A stretch of 64,000 nt of DNA from Paenibacillus tundrae (GCF_030812775.1 NZ_JAUSTI010000004.1:310001-374000); one strand, 5' to 3'; shown: positions 23,318-32,901, counted from the first letter of the stretch. Notes: generated by a model not told the origin, from the letters alone. Numbers and translations: made by a program.

Positions 23318-23420
23318 TAACATAATCTTCAAGCTGCTCCTTCGGAGCCTGGGTCAGTCTGCGGATGGATCTCAGGGAGGAATTCGGCTCTACAATTCAA
23401 TGGGGTTATTTATTATAACA
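23314..23420 (+). repeat. Degenerate type B attC-like site
   Basis: R'' CTGATAAC (23314-23321), spacer ATAATC, TTCAAGC, arm GCTCC-TTC-GGAGC and GTCTGCGGATGGAT as in other type B sites. The right end (GGGGTTATTTATTATAAC) lacks the GTGAATACAGGAACGTT part. Confidence 0.5.
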
Positions 23421-23570
23421 AGAAAAGATAACTTTTGGAGAAACTTATATTCATAATTATGATACTGATACAGGAACTAAAGATTTAATCATAGCCTCAC
23501 TCAAAATATATTTAAGATAGGTTGACGCCAATTGATGTTAGCTTCAACTACTTATTCAAAAGGAGATATG

Positions 23571-24011
23571 ATGTATAGAAAAATATTAATTATTGCTTGT
23601 CTGATAGAAGTGTCGTTTTTGATTTTTTTACAATATCGTTACAATCATATTTTGGATGTGTTTTCTTTTATTGGAGCGTTAGTTTTTTTCATGGTATTGA
23701 GTTATTTCTTGAAATTTCAACTAAGCAAAAAACGTAAAGAAGTAATACTTTTTTTACAAGCACTCTTTTTAATATTTGTTCCAATTTATGTGATTTCAAC
23801 ACTCCCTCAATACACTTATGAAAGTGCGGTAGATAAGTTCACTCAGAAATTAGAAGAACCTTATGTGGTTAATAAGCAGAAGAATACATTAATACAAAAT
23901 GAATTGAATGAAATAAAAAAAGGTTATATGTTTACTGTGGAACAAAATTCCAAAGTGAATTCATACGCTTTTGATCCGTGGACTGGTAATTATTATGAAG
24001 TACAAGATTAA
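23571..24011 (+). CDS. Membrane protein, unknown
   Basis: A 146-residue protein with three membrane segments (about residues 4-20, 28-47 and 58-78) and a polar C-terminal domain ending in DPWTGNYYEVQD, which resembles YpeB/PepSY-like short tails. ATG 23571 has AAGGAG at 23559-23564. Function unknown. Confidence 0.55.
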   Translation: MYRKILIIACLIEVSFLIFLQYRYNHILDVFSFIGALVFFMVLSYFLKFQLSKKRKEVILFLQALFLIFVPIYVISTLPQYTYESAVDKFTQKLEEPYVVNKQKNTLIQNELNEIKKGYMFTVEQNSKVNSYAFDPWTGNYYEVQD

Positions 24012-24095
24012 GGTAAGACTTGGCTACTCAGTTTAATTGATGTAGACATTATAAAGATGTAGACGAAACGAATGATAAAGGTGGAAATTAACTAG

Positions 24096-24725
24096 ATGTC
24101 TATTCAACAATTTATAAATGAACATCTCTCTAATATAATCTTTGAACCACCATTCTATTATAATAATGATTTTAGTATCCGGTTTGAACTGGGACCACCA
24201 AACAGCAATATTGATAATGACACATACTATAGTGTAGTTCAGGAGAGAATTCTTGCCTTATTTCTAGCGATATTTAAAGAGAAGCATCCGGTTTATATTG
24301 TTGGGGTATCATATGAACCTATTGGAGATTTAGATGCTTATATTGAAGAGGAAATTGACCTTCTTCAATATTTTGCAGACCACACAATGAATAATTTTCT
24401 TTACAAAGAAGATTATGACGATGAAACACTAGAGTTGACTGGACATTATAAATTTTACTCTCTTGAATGCAAACTGTCCGAGATAGACTATATTGATTTG
24501 TTAGGACTTATTGGAGGATTTACTCAGAAGAATAATTACCTTAATTCAAGAATTTACTTCATAGATCCTCAATCCCAATTGGTTTTTCACATTTATGATG
24601 ATCGTGGTTTAGACATCGTCTCACCGACTAAGGAAGCCTTGCTTTACTTGTACAAGGAATTTAACGATTGGATTCTTGATTACGATCGAAAAGAGATAGA
24701 TAAGATATTTAAGAGTATTTCATAG
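24096..24725 (+). CDS. DUF3885 protein
   Basis: A 209-residue protein. The C-terminal SRIYFIDPQSQLVFHIYDDR, with GLDIVSP and LLYLYKEFNDWILDYDR, is the conserved part of DUF3885. Function unknown; frequent in Firmicute mobile and polymorphic-toxin regions. Only a weak ribosome binding site (AAAGGTGG, 24078-24085) is present. Confidence 0.7.
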   Translation: MSIQQFINEHLSNIIFEPPFYYNNDFSIRFELGPPNSNIDNDTYYSVVQERILALFLAIFKEKHPVYIVGVSYEPIGDLDAYIEEEIDLLQYFADHTMNNFLYKEDYDDETLELTGHYKFYSLECKLSEIDYIDLLGLIGGFTQKNNYLNSRIYFIDPQSQLVFHIYDDRGLDIVSPTKEALLYLYKEFNDWILDYDRKEIDKIFKSIS

Positions 24726-24785
24726 AAATCAATTGTCCCGAACGTAGACAAAAACACGGGGATTTTGTGGAGAGGAGGCGAAAAT

Positions 24786-25256
24786 GTGATTGGTCCGATA
24801 ATCTTAAGAGGTGATTTAATTCATCAGTTTAAAGAGCACCTCACCAACACTGAATACCATCGTGTAATACATAACGGTGTAGCCGATACCAATAGTACAA
24901 CTGAAAGATTCGAATTGGAAAAACTAAATGATACATTCGATACATTTATTAACTCAGACTATCCTATCATTTGTAAGTCAGGCAGCAAGAGTACAATTCC
25001 ATTCTGGGATTACCACATTGCAGTCAACCGTTCCAGATACGACAAAGAAGTTATTGTAACTGAACTTTTGGTTCGAGAACCTAATGATCAGAACGTAACA
25101 AATGCAGTTTTAATGGCGTTCTATATGTTAATTAATGAGAAGTACAAGTATGAAAGATTAGTAGTGCCAATAAGAATGAATGACATCGTTGGATATGAAG
25201 AAATAGGGATACAATCTCACAAAGATGGAAAGGTTCTATTTAGAAAATATGCGTGA
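24786..25256 (+). CDS. Small protein, unknown
   Basis: A 156-residue protein with a mixed strand/helix pattern (EVIVTELLVREPNDQNVTNA, YKYERLVVPIRMNDIVGYEE). GTG 24786 follows GAGGAGG (24771-24777). An out-of-frame ATG overlaps the start. No family recognised. Confidence 0.5.
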   Translation: MIGPIILRGDLIHQFKEHLTNTEYHRVIHNGVADTNSTTERFELEKLNDTFDTFINSDYPIICKSGSKSTIPFWDYHIAVNRSRYDKEVIVTELLVREPNDQNVTNAVLMAFYMLINEKYKYERLVVPIRMNDIVGYEEIGIQSHKDGKVLFRKYA

Positions 25257-25398
25257 GTCACTGCTATTCCGTTATTCTATGAAATTCCGAGTTATAATTT
25301 TGATCATTATAACTGATTGGGACAAAGAAGCATTGCAATTTTATTTGAATAATCGAGCATGGTATTCCGAAGAAAAACGTTGTTGGGGGTTGAATCCA

Positions 25399-26223
25399 TT
25401 GAAGTATTCAACTGTAGTTCTTGACTTGGACGGAACATTATTGAATTCAAAAAAAGAAGTATCCAAGAGAAATTTAGATGCTGTCTTATCTTGTTATCTG
25501 AAAGGAATGAGAATAATATTCGCAACAGCTCGACCGCCCAGAGCTGTTAATTGGTTCCTTCCTCAAGAACTATTGGATATCGGGGCTTTTGTATATTACA
25601 ACGGAGCTCAAGTGATCTGTAAGGAAACCAAGATAGAAATTAATGAATCAATCCCTGCTAATGTAACCACAGAAATTCTCGATTACTGTTTGAAGTGTAA
25701 CCCCGAGATTGAGCTGACGATGGAAGTAAGAGATGAGTGGTTTAGTTTAAGAGAGCTTGATTATATTACCTCAATGAACACACGATCTAACCCCATAGTA
25801 AAACCCTTAAAAGAATTAAAGCAATATGATGCTACGAAGATACTCCTTTCCGGTAATAATGACAGTTCTGGATTATTAAAAAAATTCGAAGGTAAAGTGA
25901 ATATACTAATTACGGATAATCATCAATTAATACAAATCATGCCTCTTCTGGCATCTAAGGAACTGGCGATTACTAAACTCTGTGAATTGTATAATGTAGA
26001 ATTGGATTCCGTTATTGTATTCGGTGATGACCATAATGACTTAGGTCTCTTTAAGAAGGCTGGATACGCTATTGCTATGGGGAATGCAATAAAGGAATTG
26101 AAGGAAATTGCTGATGAAATAACCGCTAATAATGATGAGAACGGTGTAGCTGTAAGTTTAGAAAGATTTTGTGGGTCACGTAGGCTGTTTGAACGTCAGG
26201 ATGGCGCGAAGGGTTTTGGATAA
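25399..26223 (+). CDS. HAD hydrolase, Cof/IIB type
   Basis: A 274-residue phosphatase. Motif I VVLDLDGTLLNS (Asp nucleophile), motif II region IIFATARPP, and motif IV VIVFGDDHNDLGLFKKAGYA are clear; the type IIB cap lies between. These enzymes dephosphorylate sugar phosphates, flavins or pyridoxal phosphate. TTG 25399 was chosen because it gives the standard N-terminus MKYSTVVLDLDGT with GGGGG upstream; the frame is open back to 25225 but that part does not resemble the family. The last 15 residues (SRRLFERQDGAKGFG) look like read-in extra sequence. Confidence 0.75.
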   Translation: MKYSTVVLDLDGTLLNSKKEVSKRNLDAVLSCYLKGMRIIFATARPPRAVNWFLPQELLDIGAFVYYNGAQVICKETKIEINESIPANVTTEILDYCLKCNPEIELTMEVRDEWFSLRELDYITSMNTRSNPIVKPLKELKQYDATKILLSGNNDSSGLLKKFEGKVNILITDNHQLIQIMPLLASKELAITKLCELYNVELDSVIVFGDDHNDLGLFKKAGYAIAMGNAIKELKEIADEITANNDENGVAVSLERFCGSRRLFERQDGAKGFG

Positions 26224-26261
26224 TCTTCATAAACACTTATTTTTTTGGGCGAATCTCAAGC

Positions 26262-26652
26262 ATGAGTAAAAAAACAATAATTATTGAAGATTACAACAAT
26301 GCATGGCCTGAAATGTTTTCTAATCTGAAATCCATCATAGAACATAGACTCGGGGATCTCGTACTTCGAATCGAGCACGTTGGTAGTACCGCAGTACCAG
26401 GATTAGCGGCAAAACCTATTATAGATATTGATGTAGTAATTGATTCAATGGACGTACTCCCGGACGTCATTCAAGGATTAGAAAGTTTAGGCTACCATCA
26501 GACATATATCCTTCAGAGATGCATTAATTAACAATCCTGAATTTGTAGTCGAATATGCAACTCTAAAGAAAGAACTAGTTTTTAAACATAGTGAAAATCG
26601 GCAGGCTTACACAGATGGGAAGATCGAATTTGTAAATAAAGTACTGATGTGA
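26262..26652 (+). pseudogene. GrpB-family protein with internal deletion
   Basis: The N-terminal part has IEHVGSTAVPGLAAKPIIDI and DVVIDSM, the GrpB/UPF0157 nucleotidyltransferase-like signature. After TYILQRCIN comes a stop; the other frame supplies the family's C-terminus (RDALINNPEFVVEYATLKKE, then FKHSENRQAYTDGKIEFVNK). About 50 central residues are missing, so the gene is broken by a deletion that also shifts the frame. Confidence 0.7.
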
Positions 26653-26696
26653 AATCACAGTAAATCTATTTATCAGAGCGTCTCAAGGAGGTCTAA

Positions 26697-27257
26697 ATGA
26701 AAACTACAGTCTACATGGTTAGGCATGCGGAATCACCATATGATGAAGGAAATGAAAGAACTAGAGGTCTTACTGCAAAAGGGAAGGCGGATGTTGAAAA
26801 AGTAACGAAGTTACTTAGTGATGAAGGAATAGATATCATACTTTCAAGTCCATATCGCCGAGCGGTATTGAGTGTTGAGGGATTAGCGCAGCACTTAAAC
26901 CTAGAGATAGAAACATTTGAAGATCTAAGGGAACGTCACTTCTCATCAGATGATGTTATTGATTTAATGTCTAATATTAGAAACAACTTCTACAACGCTG
27001 AATATGTCTTTCCAGGTGGCGAATCTAACGCGGATTGCCAGAATAGGTCAATTACAGTGCTCAAAACCATATTAAAAGAACACAAGGGAAAGAAAATTGC
27101 GATTGGAACACACGGTCTTGTAATGACTTTGATGATGAATCATTTTGATTCAAATTATGGCTTAGCTTTCTTAGATCAATTAAAGAAGCCGGATATCTAT
27201 AAAATGCAATTTGAAGACCTGGAATTGAAAGAAGTAACGAGACTGTGGAATGAATAG
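26697..27257 (+). CDS. Histidine phosphatase (phosphoglycerate mutase superfamily)
   Basis: A 186-residue protein with the RHG-type motif VYMVRHAES (Arg9, His10), a second Arg in SSPYRRAVLS, Glu in ERHFSSD, and the catalytic partner His in IGTHGLVMTLM. Such enzymes remove phosphate from small molecules through a phosphohistidine. AAGGAGG (26684-26690) precedes ATG 26697. Confidence 0.75.
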   Translation: MKTTVYMVRHAESPYDEGNERTRGLTAKGKADVEKVTKLLSDEGIDIILSSPYRRAVLSVEGLAQHLNLEIETFEDLRERHFSSDDVIDLMSNIRNNFYNAEYVFPGGESNADCQNRSITVLKTILKEHKGKKIAIGTHGLVMTLMMNHFDSNYGLAFLDQLKKPDIYKMQFEDLELKEVTRLWNE

Positions 27258-27304
27258 ATATAATTAAGCTTAGCTCTACAGAAGTTTATGAAAGGAGAAA
27301 ATTA

Positions 27305-27762
27305 ATGGATTATATCAAGTGGATTAGAAGTAAGGTAGGCACTGAAATGATCATTCTTAACTTTGCAGGAGCCATCGTTTTAAACGAAGAAGGACAAATA
27401 TTGCTTCAACGCAGAAGAGATAAAAATGCTTGGGGATTCCCAGGAGGAGCTATGGAGTAGGCGAATCTGCTGAAGAGACAGCTATTCGTGAAGTGAAAGA
27501 AGAAACAGGAGTAACAATCTTAGTTGAGAAATTAATAGGCGTGTATACCAAGTATTTTGACAGGTATGCAAATGGGGATCAGGCACAAACGATTTCATTT
27601 TTTTATCAGGGACGCATTTCCGATGGAGAACTGATTAGTAGTAATGAAGAAAGTATAGAAGTTCAATTCTTTGATCCAGATGAAGTGCCTGAGTTATTTA
27701 ATCAGCAGCATACTGATGCCTTTAATGATTTTAGGGCTCAAAGAGTAGGAGTATCTAGATAA
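27305..27762 (+). pseudogene. Nudix hydrolase, frameshifted
   Basis: ATG 27305 (after AAAGGAG) starts MDYIKWIRSKVGTEMIILNF, then ILLQRRRDKNAWGFPGGAME and a stop. One base is missing, after which GESAEETAIREVKEETGVTI completes the Nudix box (G-x5-E-x7-REVKEETG) and the rest of the domain to 27762. Likely a diphosphohydrolase (ADP-ribose or nucleotide type) when intact. Confidence 0.75.
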
Positions 27763-27806
27763 AGGGAGACCTATAATTAAAGGCGATTCAAAGATGACTG
27801 ATTCAT

Positions 27807-27905
27807 CACATAACATAATATTCACGTATTGGGCATCCGCACGGGGTCTGGTATCCTCCCGACACTTCAGCATACGATGGGTTCTGAATATATGAACGTT
27901 ATGTG
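27807..27905 (+). repeat. attC-like site, intact, within the eroded region
   Basis: R'' CACATAAC (27807-27814)-ATAATA-TTCACG and TTCTGAATATATGAAC-GTTATGTG (27898-27905). Length 99 nt as in type A, with diverged arms. This is the best surviving site outside the main array. Confidence 0.75.
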
Positions 27906-27939
27906 TAAGACTCTAAATTAATGAAGAGAAGAGGATTAT

Positions 27940-28425
27940 ATGATGAGCTATAAATCCATTTTGATTGATCAATTAACGGCATGTTATAACGATAAGAGTT
28001 GGTTTGTTCCTCTTGCGGAGATCCTGGAGGATTTAACAGCGGAAGAAGCAGTCATTAAGAATGACAATGGACAAAGCATATGGTCGATCGTGAATCATCT
28101 TATTTTTTGGAATGAAAAATGGCTTGAGCGATTCAAGGCTGGAGAATTTAGATTAGATCATAATATTGATAATGATGAGACATTTGCTGTGGCACAAGAT
28201 CAATTGAATGAGATTGGCTGGAAAGAAACTTTAAATAAACTTGAGAATGTGTTTGTTAGTTGGAGAGTTGTTCTAGAAGAAACAGAAGAATCAAAGCTCA
28301 CCAAACAACTTCCAGAATATTTCGATGCTCCTTGGTGGGGAGTTGTCTCTAATTTGAGTATTCATAATGCGTATCATGTGGGACAGATCATGTTATTAAA
28401 GAAGCAAATTCGAGTTGAAAAATGA
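27940..28425 (+). CDS. DinB-like superfamily protein
   Basis: A 161-residue four-helix protein of the DinB_2/YfiT type: SIWSIVNHLIFWNEKWLERF (His in helix 2) and LSIHNAYHVGQIMLLKKQ (HxxxH in the last helix) supply the metal ligands. Some relatives are thiol transferases (bacillithiol); the activity here is unknown. AGAGG precedes ATG 27940/27943. Lies directly after the intact site at 27807, as a cassette gene would. Confidence 0.7.
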   Translation: MMSYKSILIDQLTACYNDKSWFVPLAEILEDLTAEEAVIKNDNGQSIWSIVNHLIFWNEKWLERFKAGEFRLDHNIDNDETFAVAQDQLNEIGWKETLNKLENVFVSWRVVLEETEESKLTKQLPEYFDAPWWGVVSNLSIHNAYHVGQIMLLKKQIRVEK

Positions 28426-28458
28426 GTGTAGAGGATGAACTAACAAAGGAGAAATGCA

Positions 28459-29055
28459 ATGACTAATGATGTGTTAACTATTTTCAAAGAAATAAATAAT
28501 AAAGATAACTTGCCAGCTGTGTGGCTCAGGAGAAATTCAACTCACTACCATCTGGTTTCATACATAAATCACATTATTGGATTGTATCTCAGTGGAACAT
28601 TTGAATTCATTCCAGTATTCATTAACAGGGCTGATAAAGAGCTGAATTCTTTAACTGACAGAATCGGTCACCACCGGTATTTTGAGAAATGTCGGATCTT
28701 ATTACTTCAGGTTTCGGATGAAATTACAACTAATCTGCATAACTCTTCACATAAAGAAATTTTGCCGTTAATTTACCAAGAAGATAAAGAGAGATTTAGT
28801 ACATGCCCAGAGAAATTTTGCTTCCACTGGGTTGAAGAAGGGACGATTAAGCTTCCTTTTCAATTTGCAGAATTAGAAGAAGCATTCAAATTATCAAGTA
28901 ATGCAACACCTTCAAAAACATCATATTGTGGTTGCGTATTTGGAACGTGTAAAAGGCAGGTAGTGGAAGATGGAAATAAGGATTGGTATGAACCCAATGA
29001 ACCCTTATTAAGTGCATATAAAGTATCAGATAATCATTTTAGGAATGATTGCTGA
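28459..29055 (+). CDS. Unknown protein with Cys-rich tail
   Basis: A 198-residue protein. The N-terminal part is helical (ISYINHIIGLYLSGTFEFIP-like); the C-terminal part has Cys residues (STCPEKFCFHW, SYCGCVFGTCKRQ, RNDC) that could bind metal. AAGGAG precedes ATG 28459. Not recognised. Confidence 0.5.
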   Translation: MTNDVLTIFKEINNKDNLPAVWLRRNSTHYHLVSYINHIIGLYLSGTFEFIPVFINRADKELNSLTDRIGHHRYFEKCRILLLQVSDEITTNLHNSSHKEILPLIYQEDKERFSTCPEKFCFHWVEEGTIKLPFQFAELEEAFKLSSNATPSKTSYCGCVFGTCKRQVVEDGNKDWYEPNEPLLSAYKVSDNHFRNDC

Positions 29056-29124
29056 AATGACCAAACATATAAAGGAAGGTATAGATTGCATCAGTTCAGT
29101 CAACCAAGAGAGGGGAAGGTATTC

Positions 29125-29850
29125 ATGGATCAGCAGGAATATGGTCGTTATTTGTTAGCAATGGGCGGAGAAGAATTCGAGATACAAGAAGATGAGCAGG
29201 TAGAAGCAGACCATCTGTACGGGTTTTTTCAGTGGTTTATGCCAACGGGCTCGGGGGTTGAACGTGTATTTGAACCGATTCCTGGCGGGCAGCGTTTTCT
29301 GGACAGACTACGTCCAATTTATGAGATGTTGAATCCGGAAGATTTCACCGGCGAATATGTACCCGGTTATTTCAATGGTGGACATGAAGGTGCATCCGAG
29401 GAAGCATTACGAGGACTTGGCCAAGAGTTAATCAAAGGGTTGGAGAGTCTGTTCTCCATCGTGCCAGAAGATGACGAAGCAGCGGACATTGCTAAGGAAG
29501 CATTACACGATTTGGCTTGTGTGAAGGAAGTCGTAGTTTTAAAGCAGGGTGAAATTGGAAAGTTAGAGCAAGAAGCGCTTCATGGCACGGATGAAGAACA
29601 CAGCGAAGCAGTATACGAAGCACTTGGAGAACTTCTCAGCTCACGCAGCGACTACAATGAGGCGATTGAAATATTGAACGAAGCCTACTACTCTATCGCT
29701 TGTGATTATTGGGTAGCTTACTACTTGCAATGGCCTCGTTATCAAGGTTTGCAGGACATGGAAGCCTGCTTATATCCGTACTTTGAGCTATACCGTTATG
29801 GATTCAATCTTCATTGGACTCAGAACGTGTTATTCATTGGAAAACGTTAA
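29125..29850 (+). CDS. Unknown acidic helical protein
   Basis: A 241-residue acidic protein; the region ALHGTDEEHSEAVYEALGEL, then EAIEILNEAYYSIACDYWVA looks like a TPR-type helical hairpin. ATG 29125 (MDQQEYGRYLLAMGGEEFEI) follows AGGGGAAGG; the frame extends to 29086 without a better start. No family named. Confidence 0.5.
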   Translation: MDQQEYGRYLLAMGGEEFEIQEDEQVEADHLYGFFQWFMPTGSGVERVFEPIPGGQRFLDRLRPIYEMLNPEDFTGEYVPGYFNGGHEGASEEALRGLGQELIKGLESLFSIVPEDDEAADIAKEALHDLACVKEVVVLKQGEIGKLEQEALHGTDEEHSEAVYEALGELLSSRSDYNEAIEILNEAYYSIACDYWVAYYLQWPRYQGLQDMEACLYPYFELYRYGFNLHWTQNVLFIGKR

Positions 29851-29878
29851 GCCAATTCATAAGATAAGGGTGATTAAT

Positions 29879-30460
29879 GTGGAACGAGGACTCATTATAT
29901 TTTTGAACGGAACGTCAAGTTCGGGGAAGACCAGCATTGCGATGGAAATGAAAAATCAGGCTGACATTCCCTTTCATCATCTGTCTGTAGATCAATTTTT
30001 CCAAAATTATGATCAATTCATCGATACTACATATCCAGATATCAAACCCACAAGAGAATTAGAAGCAGGTGTGATGTCAGACATTCTTTTTGACCCGATT
30101 GGCTCATTGTATTATGCAACTATCAAGTTATTTTCGGAGCTGGGTTTGCATGTGATTGTGGATACAGTCATCAGTAATGACAAGTGGTTTAATGATTTTT
30201 ATGATTTGCTTTCGGATTATCCGATCATGTTTGTAGGTGTACATTGCTCCAAACAAGAACTCACCAGAAGAGAACAGAGCAGGGGAGATCGCGAGATTGG
30301 ACTCGCCCATTCCCAGTTCGATTATATATACTCTTATGATGAATATGATTTGGAAGTGAATACGGAAGAACTCAGTTCAGCAGCATGTGCGGAGAAAATA
30401 TTAAGTTATATGAAATCCGGTCAGGAATACACAGCCTTCAAAAAGTTAAGTAGAAGATGA
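29879..30460 (+). CDS. Chloramphenicol phosphotransferase-like kinase
   Basis: A 193-residue P-loop kinase. GLIIFLNGTSSSGKTSIAME is the Walker A region (about residues 4-22), HHLSVDQFFQNYDQF contains the Asp expected to act as base, and VGVHCSKQELTRREQSRGDR is the lid/specificity region of CPT-like proteins. May phosphorylate an antibiotic or another hydroxyl compound. GTG 29879 follows AAGGGTG; the longer frame from 29783 overlaps the preceding gene. Typical integron-style cargo. Confidence 0.75.
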   Translation: MERGLIIFLNGTSSSGKTSIAMEMKNQADIPFHHLSVDQFFQNYDQFIDTTYPDIKPTRELEAGVMSDILFDPIGSLYYATIKLFSELGLHVIVDTVISNDKWFNDFYDLLSDYPIMFVGVHCSKQELTRREQSRGDREIGLAHSQFDYIYSYDEYDLEVNTEELSSAACAEKILSYMKSGQEYTAFKKLSRR

Positions 30461-30499
30461 TGAAGTAAGCTGCAGAAGAAACTTGTTAATGGTTCACCT

Positions 30500-30513
30500 C
30501 ACATAGTTAGATC
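30500..30513 (+). repeat. Collapsed attC-like junction
   Basis: CACATA (30500-30505) is fused directly to GTTAGATC (30506-30513). CACATAAC is the closing box expected for a cassette opened by GTTATGTG at 27898, and GTTAGATC looks like the next opening box, so the whole site between the boxes seems to have been deleted. Confidence 0.4.
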
Positions 30514-30587
30514 ATTTAAATCGATGTCTCAATACACTTTGGGGCATCGATTCATTGTATTTTGTCAGAACAGAAGGAGATCATCTC

Positions 30588-30881
30588 ATGGAAACTAACG
30601 CTTTAAATCCAGAAGATCATATTCAGCAAAGGTTACAGGCAATCATTGAAGAAACACATTCCATTATTAACGATAAGCATAAACAATCCTTTGGCTCTCT
30701 GGAATATTTCTTGGAGCACATTCTAGAGTATCGGAAAGAGAAGCAATACATGACAGATGAGTGGCACATCCGTACCCCACGCTGGCTTGGAGAGTATGGC
30801 AATACACCGGAGGAAGAGAAGCTTCTCTCAGACATATATCAACTTCAAGCGTATATTGCTGAAAAGTTAAAGGGCGGATAA
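30588..30881 (+). CDS. Small unknown protein
   Basis: A 97-residue charged helical protein (ITEETHSII-type helix, then EWHIRTPRWLGEYGNTPEEE). AAGGAGA (30573-30579) precedes ATG 30588. An inverted repeat AATCGATG/CATCGATT lies just upstream (30518-30553). No family recognised. Confidence 0.5.
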   Translation: METNALNPEDHIQQRLQAIIEETHSIINDKHKQSFGSLEYFLEHILEYRKEKQYMTDEWHIRTPRWLGEYGNTPEEEKLLSDIYQLQAYIAEKLKGG

Positions 30882-30975
30882 GCAGCCTACCGTTTTAAAA
30901 AACTGCAAGTATGATGATAGATTAAATGATTTTAATTAAAGTAACTATAACCTTTAACAGGAAAGGTGGATTACA

Positions 30976-31455
30976 ATGTTTTATGTTAATACAAGAGCAA
31001 TTATTGAAAGACATATTGATGATTATATCGAAATTGTGATTCAGAATAGAGTGAAACCGAATGAGCCATTAACGATTGAACTTCCTGGAGGGCGCATTGA
31101 ACCTTTTGAATCATTAACACAAGCATTGAGGAGAGAAGTTAAAGAAGAAACGGGGCTAGATTTATCTGAAATTGAAGGAGAGGAATTAAGAATCGTTACA
31201 GAAGGAAATCACTTTGAAGTAGAATGTGTTAAACCATTTGTAGCGTACCAAACTATAAAGGGGCCAGTGGATTCGCTAGGTTATTATTTTAGATGTAAAG
31301 CAAACGGAGAGTTGCTTGAAACGGGAGATGAAACATCAGGGATTCGATGGATCAAGCTAAGAGATCTAAAAGAACTATTGGAAGAAAATCCTCTTCATTT
31401 TTCAGATATAGATCGAGCTGGAATACAATATTATATAAACGTAACACTCGTATAG
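30976..31455 (+). CDS. Nudix hydrolase
   Basis: A 159-residue Nudix protein; box GGRIEPFESLTQALRREVKE followed by ETGLDL fits G-x5-E-x7-RE-x2-EE-x-G. Substrate uncertain. AGGAAAGGTGG precedes ATG 30976. Unlike its neighbour at 27305 it is intact. Confidence 0.75.
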   Translation: MFYVNTRAIIERHIDDYIEIVIQNRVKPNEPLTIELPGGRIEPFESLTQALRREVKEETGLDLSEIEGEELRIVTEGNHFEVECVKPFVAYQTIKGPVDSLGYYFRCKANGELLETGDETSGIRWIKLRDLKELLEENPLHFSDIDRAGIQYYINVTLV

Positions 31456-31476
31456 AATTTTGGGCGGTGTATATCT

Positions 31477-32193
31477 ATGGGGAAAATAGTTGCAATCGGT
31501 GGTGGCGAGATGCGGTTTCATGAGACTCTGCCTATAGATAGGTACATCGTTGAGTTTGCAAATATTGAAAATCCGAAGCTACTATTTATTCCAACAGCAA
31601 GTAATGATGCTAAAGGCTACATTGATACTGTTAAGGCTGTATATGGAGAGCAATTGGGTTGTGAAGTTGATACGCTATGTCTTGTCGATCAAGATATATC
31701 TGATGAAACCATTAAGAATAAGATCTTATCCTCCAATATCATTTATGTAGGTGGCGGAGACACTGTTAAAATGATGGAAATATGGAGAACTAAAAAAGTA
31801 GACCAATACCTTAAAGAAGCATTTACACAGAATATAGTATTATCGGGTTTAAGTGCAGGTTCGATTTGTTGGTTTTTGGAAGGCCATAGCAACAGTAGTA
31901 TAGAAACCAATCGTGATGGATGGTGGGATAGAGAGAAAGTAATAGGACTCGGGCTCATTTCCGCTAATCACTGTCCACATTATAATGAAAATGGACATGA
32001 AACATTTGATGACAATATGTTATATGAAGAAGTTCCTGGGATTGCGCTTTAAAACACTGTCGCTATTGTAATAGAGGAAGATATGTACAAGATAGTAAAG
32101 AGTAATACAGAAAGTAAAGCGTATCTATTTAAAAAAAGTAACGGTAAAATGAATAAGATTCAGTTGAATAAACGTGATTTCAGAGATTTATAA
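31477..32193 (+). pseudogene. Peptidase E-like protein with nonsense codon
   Basis: MGKIVAIGGGEMRF, the YVGGGDTVKM loop, the elbow GLSAGSICWFLEG and NHCPHYNENGHETF show an S51 family protein close to the one at 2330. A TAA at 32050-32052 ends the frame after PGIAL, and the same frame then continues with NTVAIVIEEDMYKIVKSNTE and further family-like sequence to 32193. One base change would explain it. The catalytic core lies before the stop, so partial function is possible. Confidence 0.75.
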
Positions 32194-32255
32194 CTTTTCA
32201 TTGAGGAATTGTCGAAAGTCGAAGAACCGCTTTTTGTATATCGAAAAAGTGGCTG

Positions 32256-32290
32256 ACATCTGATAATATCGCAACGTTTTGTTGCTAGGA
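32256..32290 (+). repeat. Internally deleted attC-like site
   Basis: GACATCTGATAATATCGCAACGTT: a left box (CTGATAAT) joined almost directly to the GCAACGTT right end. Confidence 0.35.
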
Positions 32291-32438
32291 GAGGAAGTAA
32301 TCAAAGTGCTAATTTTAAATGAAGTGAGAAGTAGCCGTAAAGGATAGAGAATCCCTACTCGAAGAAGGTTTATCTGGGGAAGTAGCTGCTGTATAGATAA
32401 AAGCTTTGTGACTAATGAAGATAAGAGGGGGGATTGTC

Positions 32439-32837
32439 ATGGGAGTAGCAGGTAAATTGAGTTGCAAACAATGCTCTTACAGCCAAAATGTTTTTTTCGG
32501 AATAGGTTTTAAATATATTGATTTGAATAGGATTTTGGAATGGTATGAGCAGGAAGAGGGGCGGCAACAAATCAAAGAGTTTATAAACAAAGAAAATACA
32601 GAATTTGAATGCTATGATGGACTTTACGTTTGTGAACAATGTAAATACATATTAAATAGCGTATTTCTACACATAAATTCAAAAGATTCTTCTTATACAA
32701 ATAGTTATGATTGTCCCCGTTGTAACATGGCAATGCCTAAGAAGCCAGTTCTGGATGATGTAAACAGTGGTTTGCTAGATTGTCCAGACTGTAAGGAAGA
32801 GAAATTAGAAATGCACTTAAATATGGATTGGGATTAG
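32439..32837 (+). CDS. Zinc-ribbon protein, unknown
   Basis: A 132-residue protein with four Cys pairs: CKQC near the start, CEQC in the middle, CPRC and CPDC near the end, suggesting two zinc ribbons. AGAGGGGGG precedes ATG 32439. Cytoplasmic; function unknown. Confidence 0.6.
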   Translation: MGVAGKLSCKQCSYSQNVFFGIGFKYIDLNRILEWYEQEEGRQQIKEFINKENTEFECYDGLYVCEQCKYILNSVFLHINSKDSSYTNSYDCPRCNMAMPKKPVLDDVNSGLLDCPDCKEEKLEMHLNMDWD

Positions 32838-32901
32838 AATTTTGATTGCGAATCGACGATAACTATAACAATGTATGTCTACTTAAAGAATCTCCATCCT
32901 T

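Noticed and set aside
25370..25390. AAAAACGTTGTTGG before the HAD gene as a right-box remnant
   Set aside because: No arm or left half is recognisable nearby; too short to support.
29840..29856. AAAACGTTAAGCC as another R' box
   Set aside because: It is formed by the final Lys-Arg-stop codons of a good gene and lacks the GGAAC context; probably chance.
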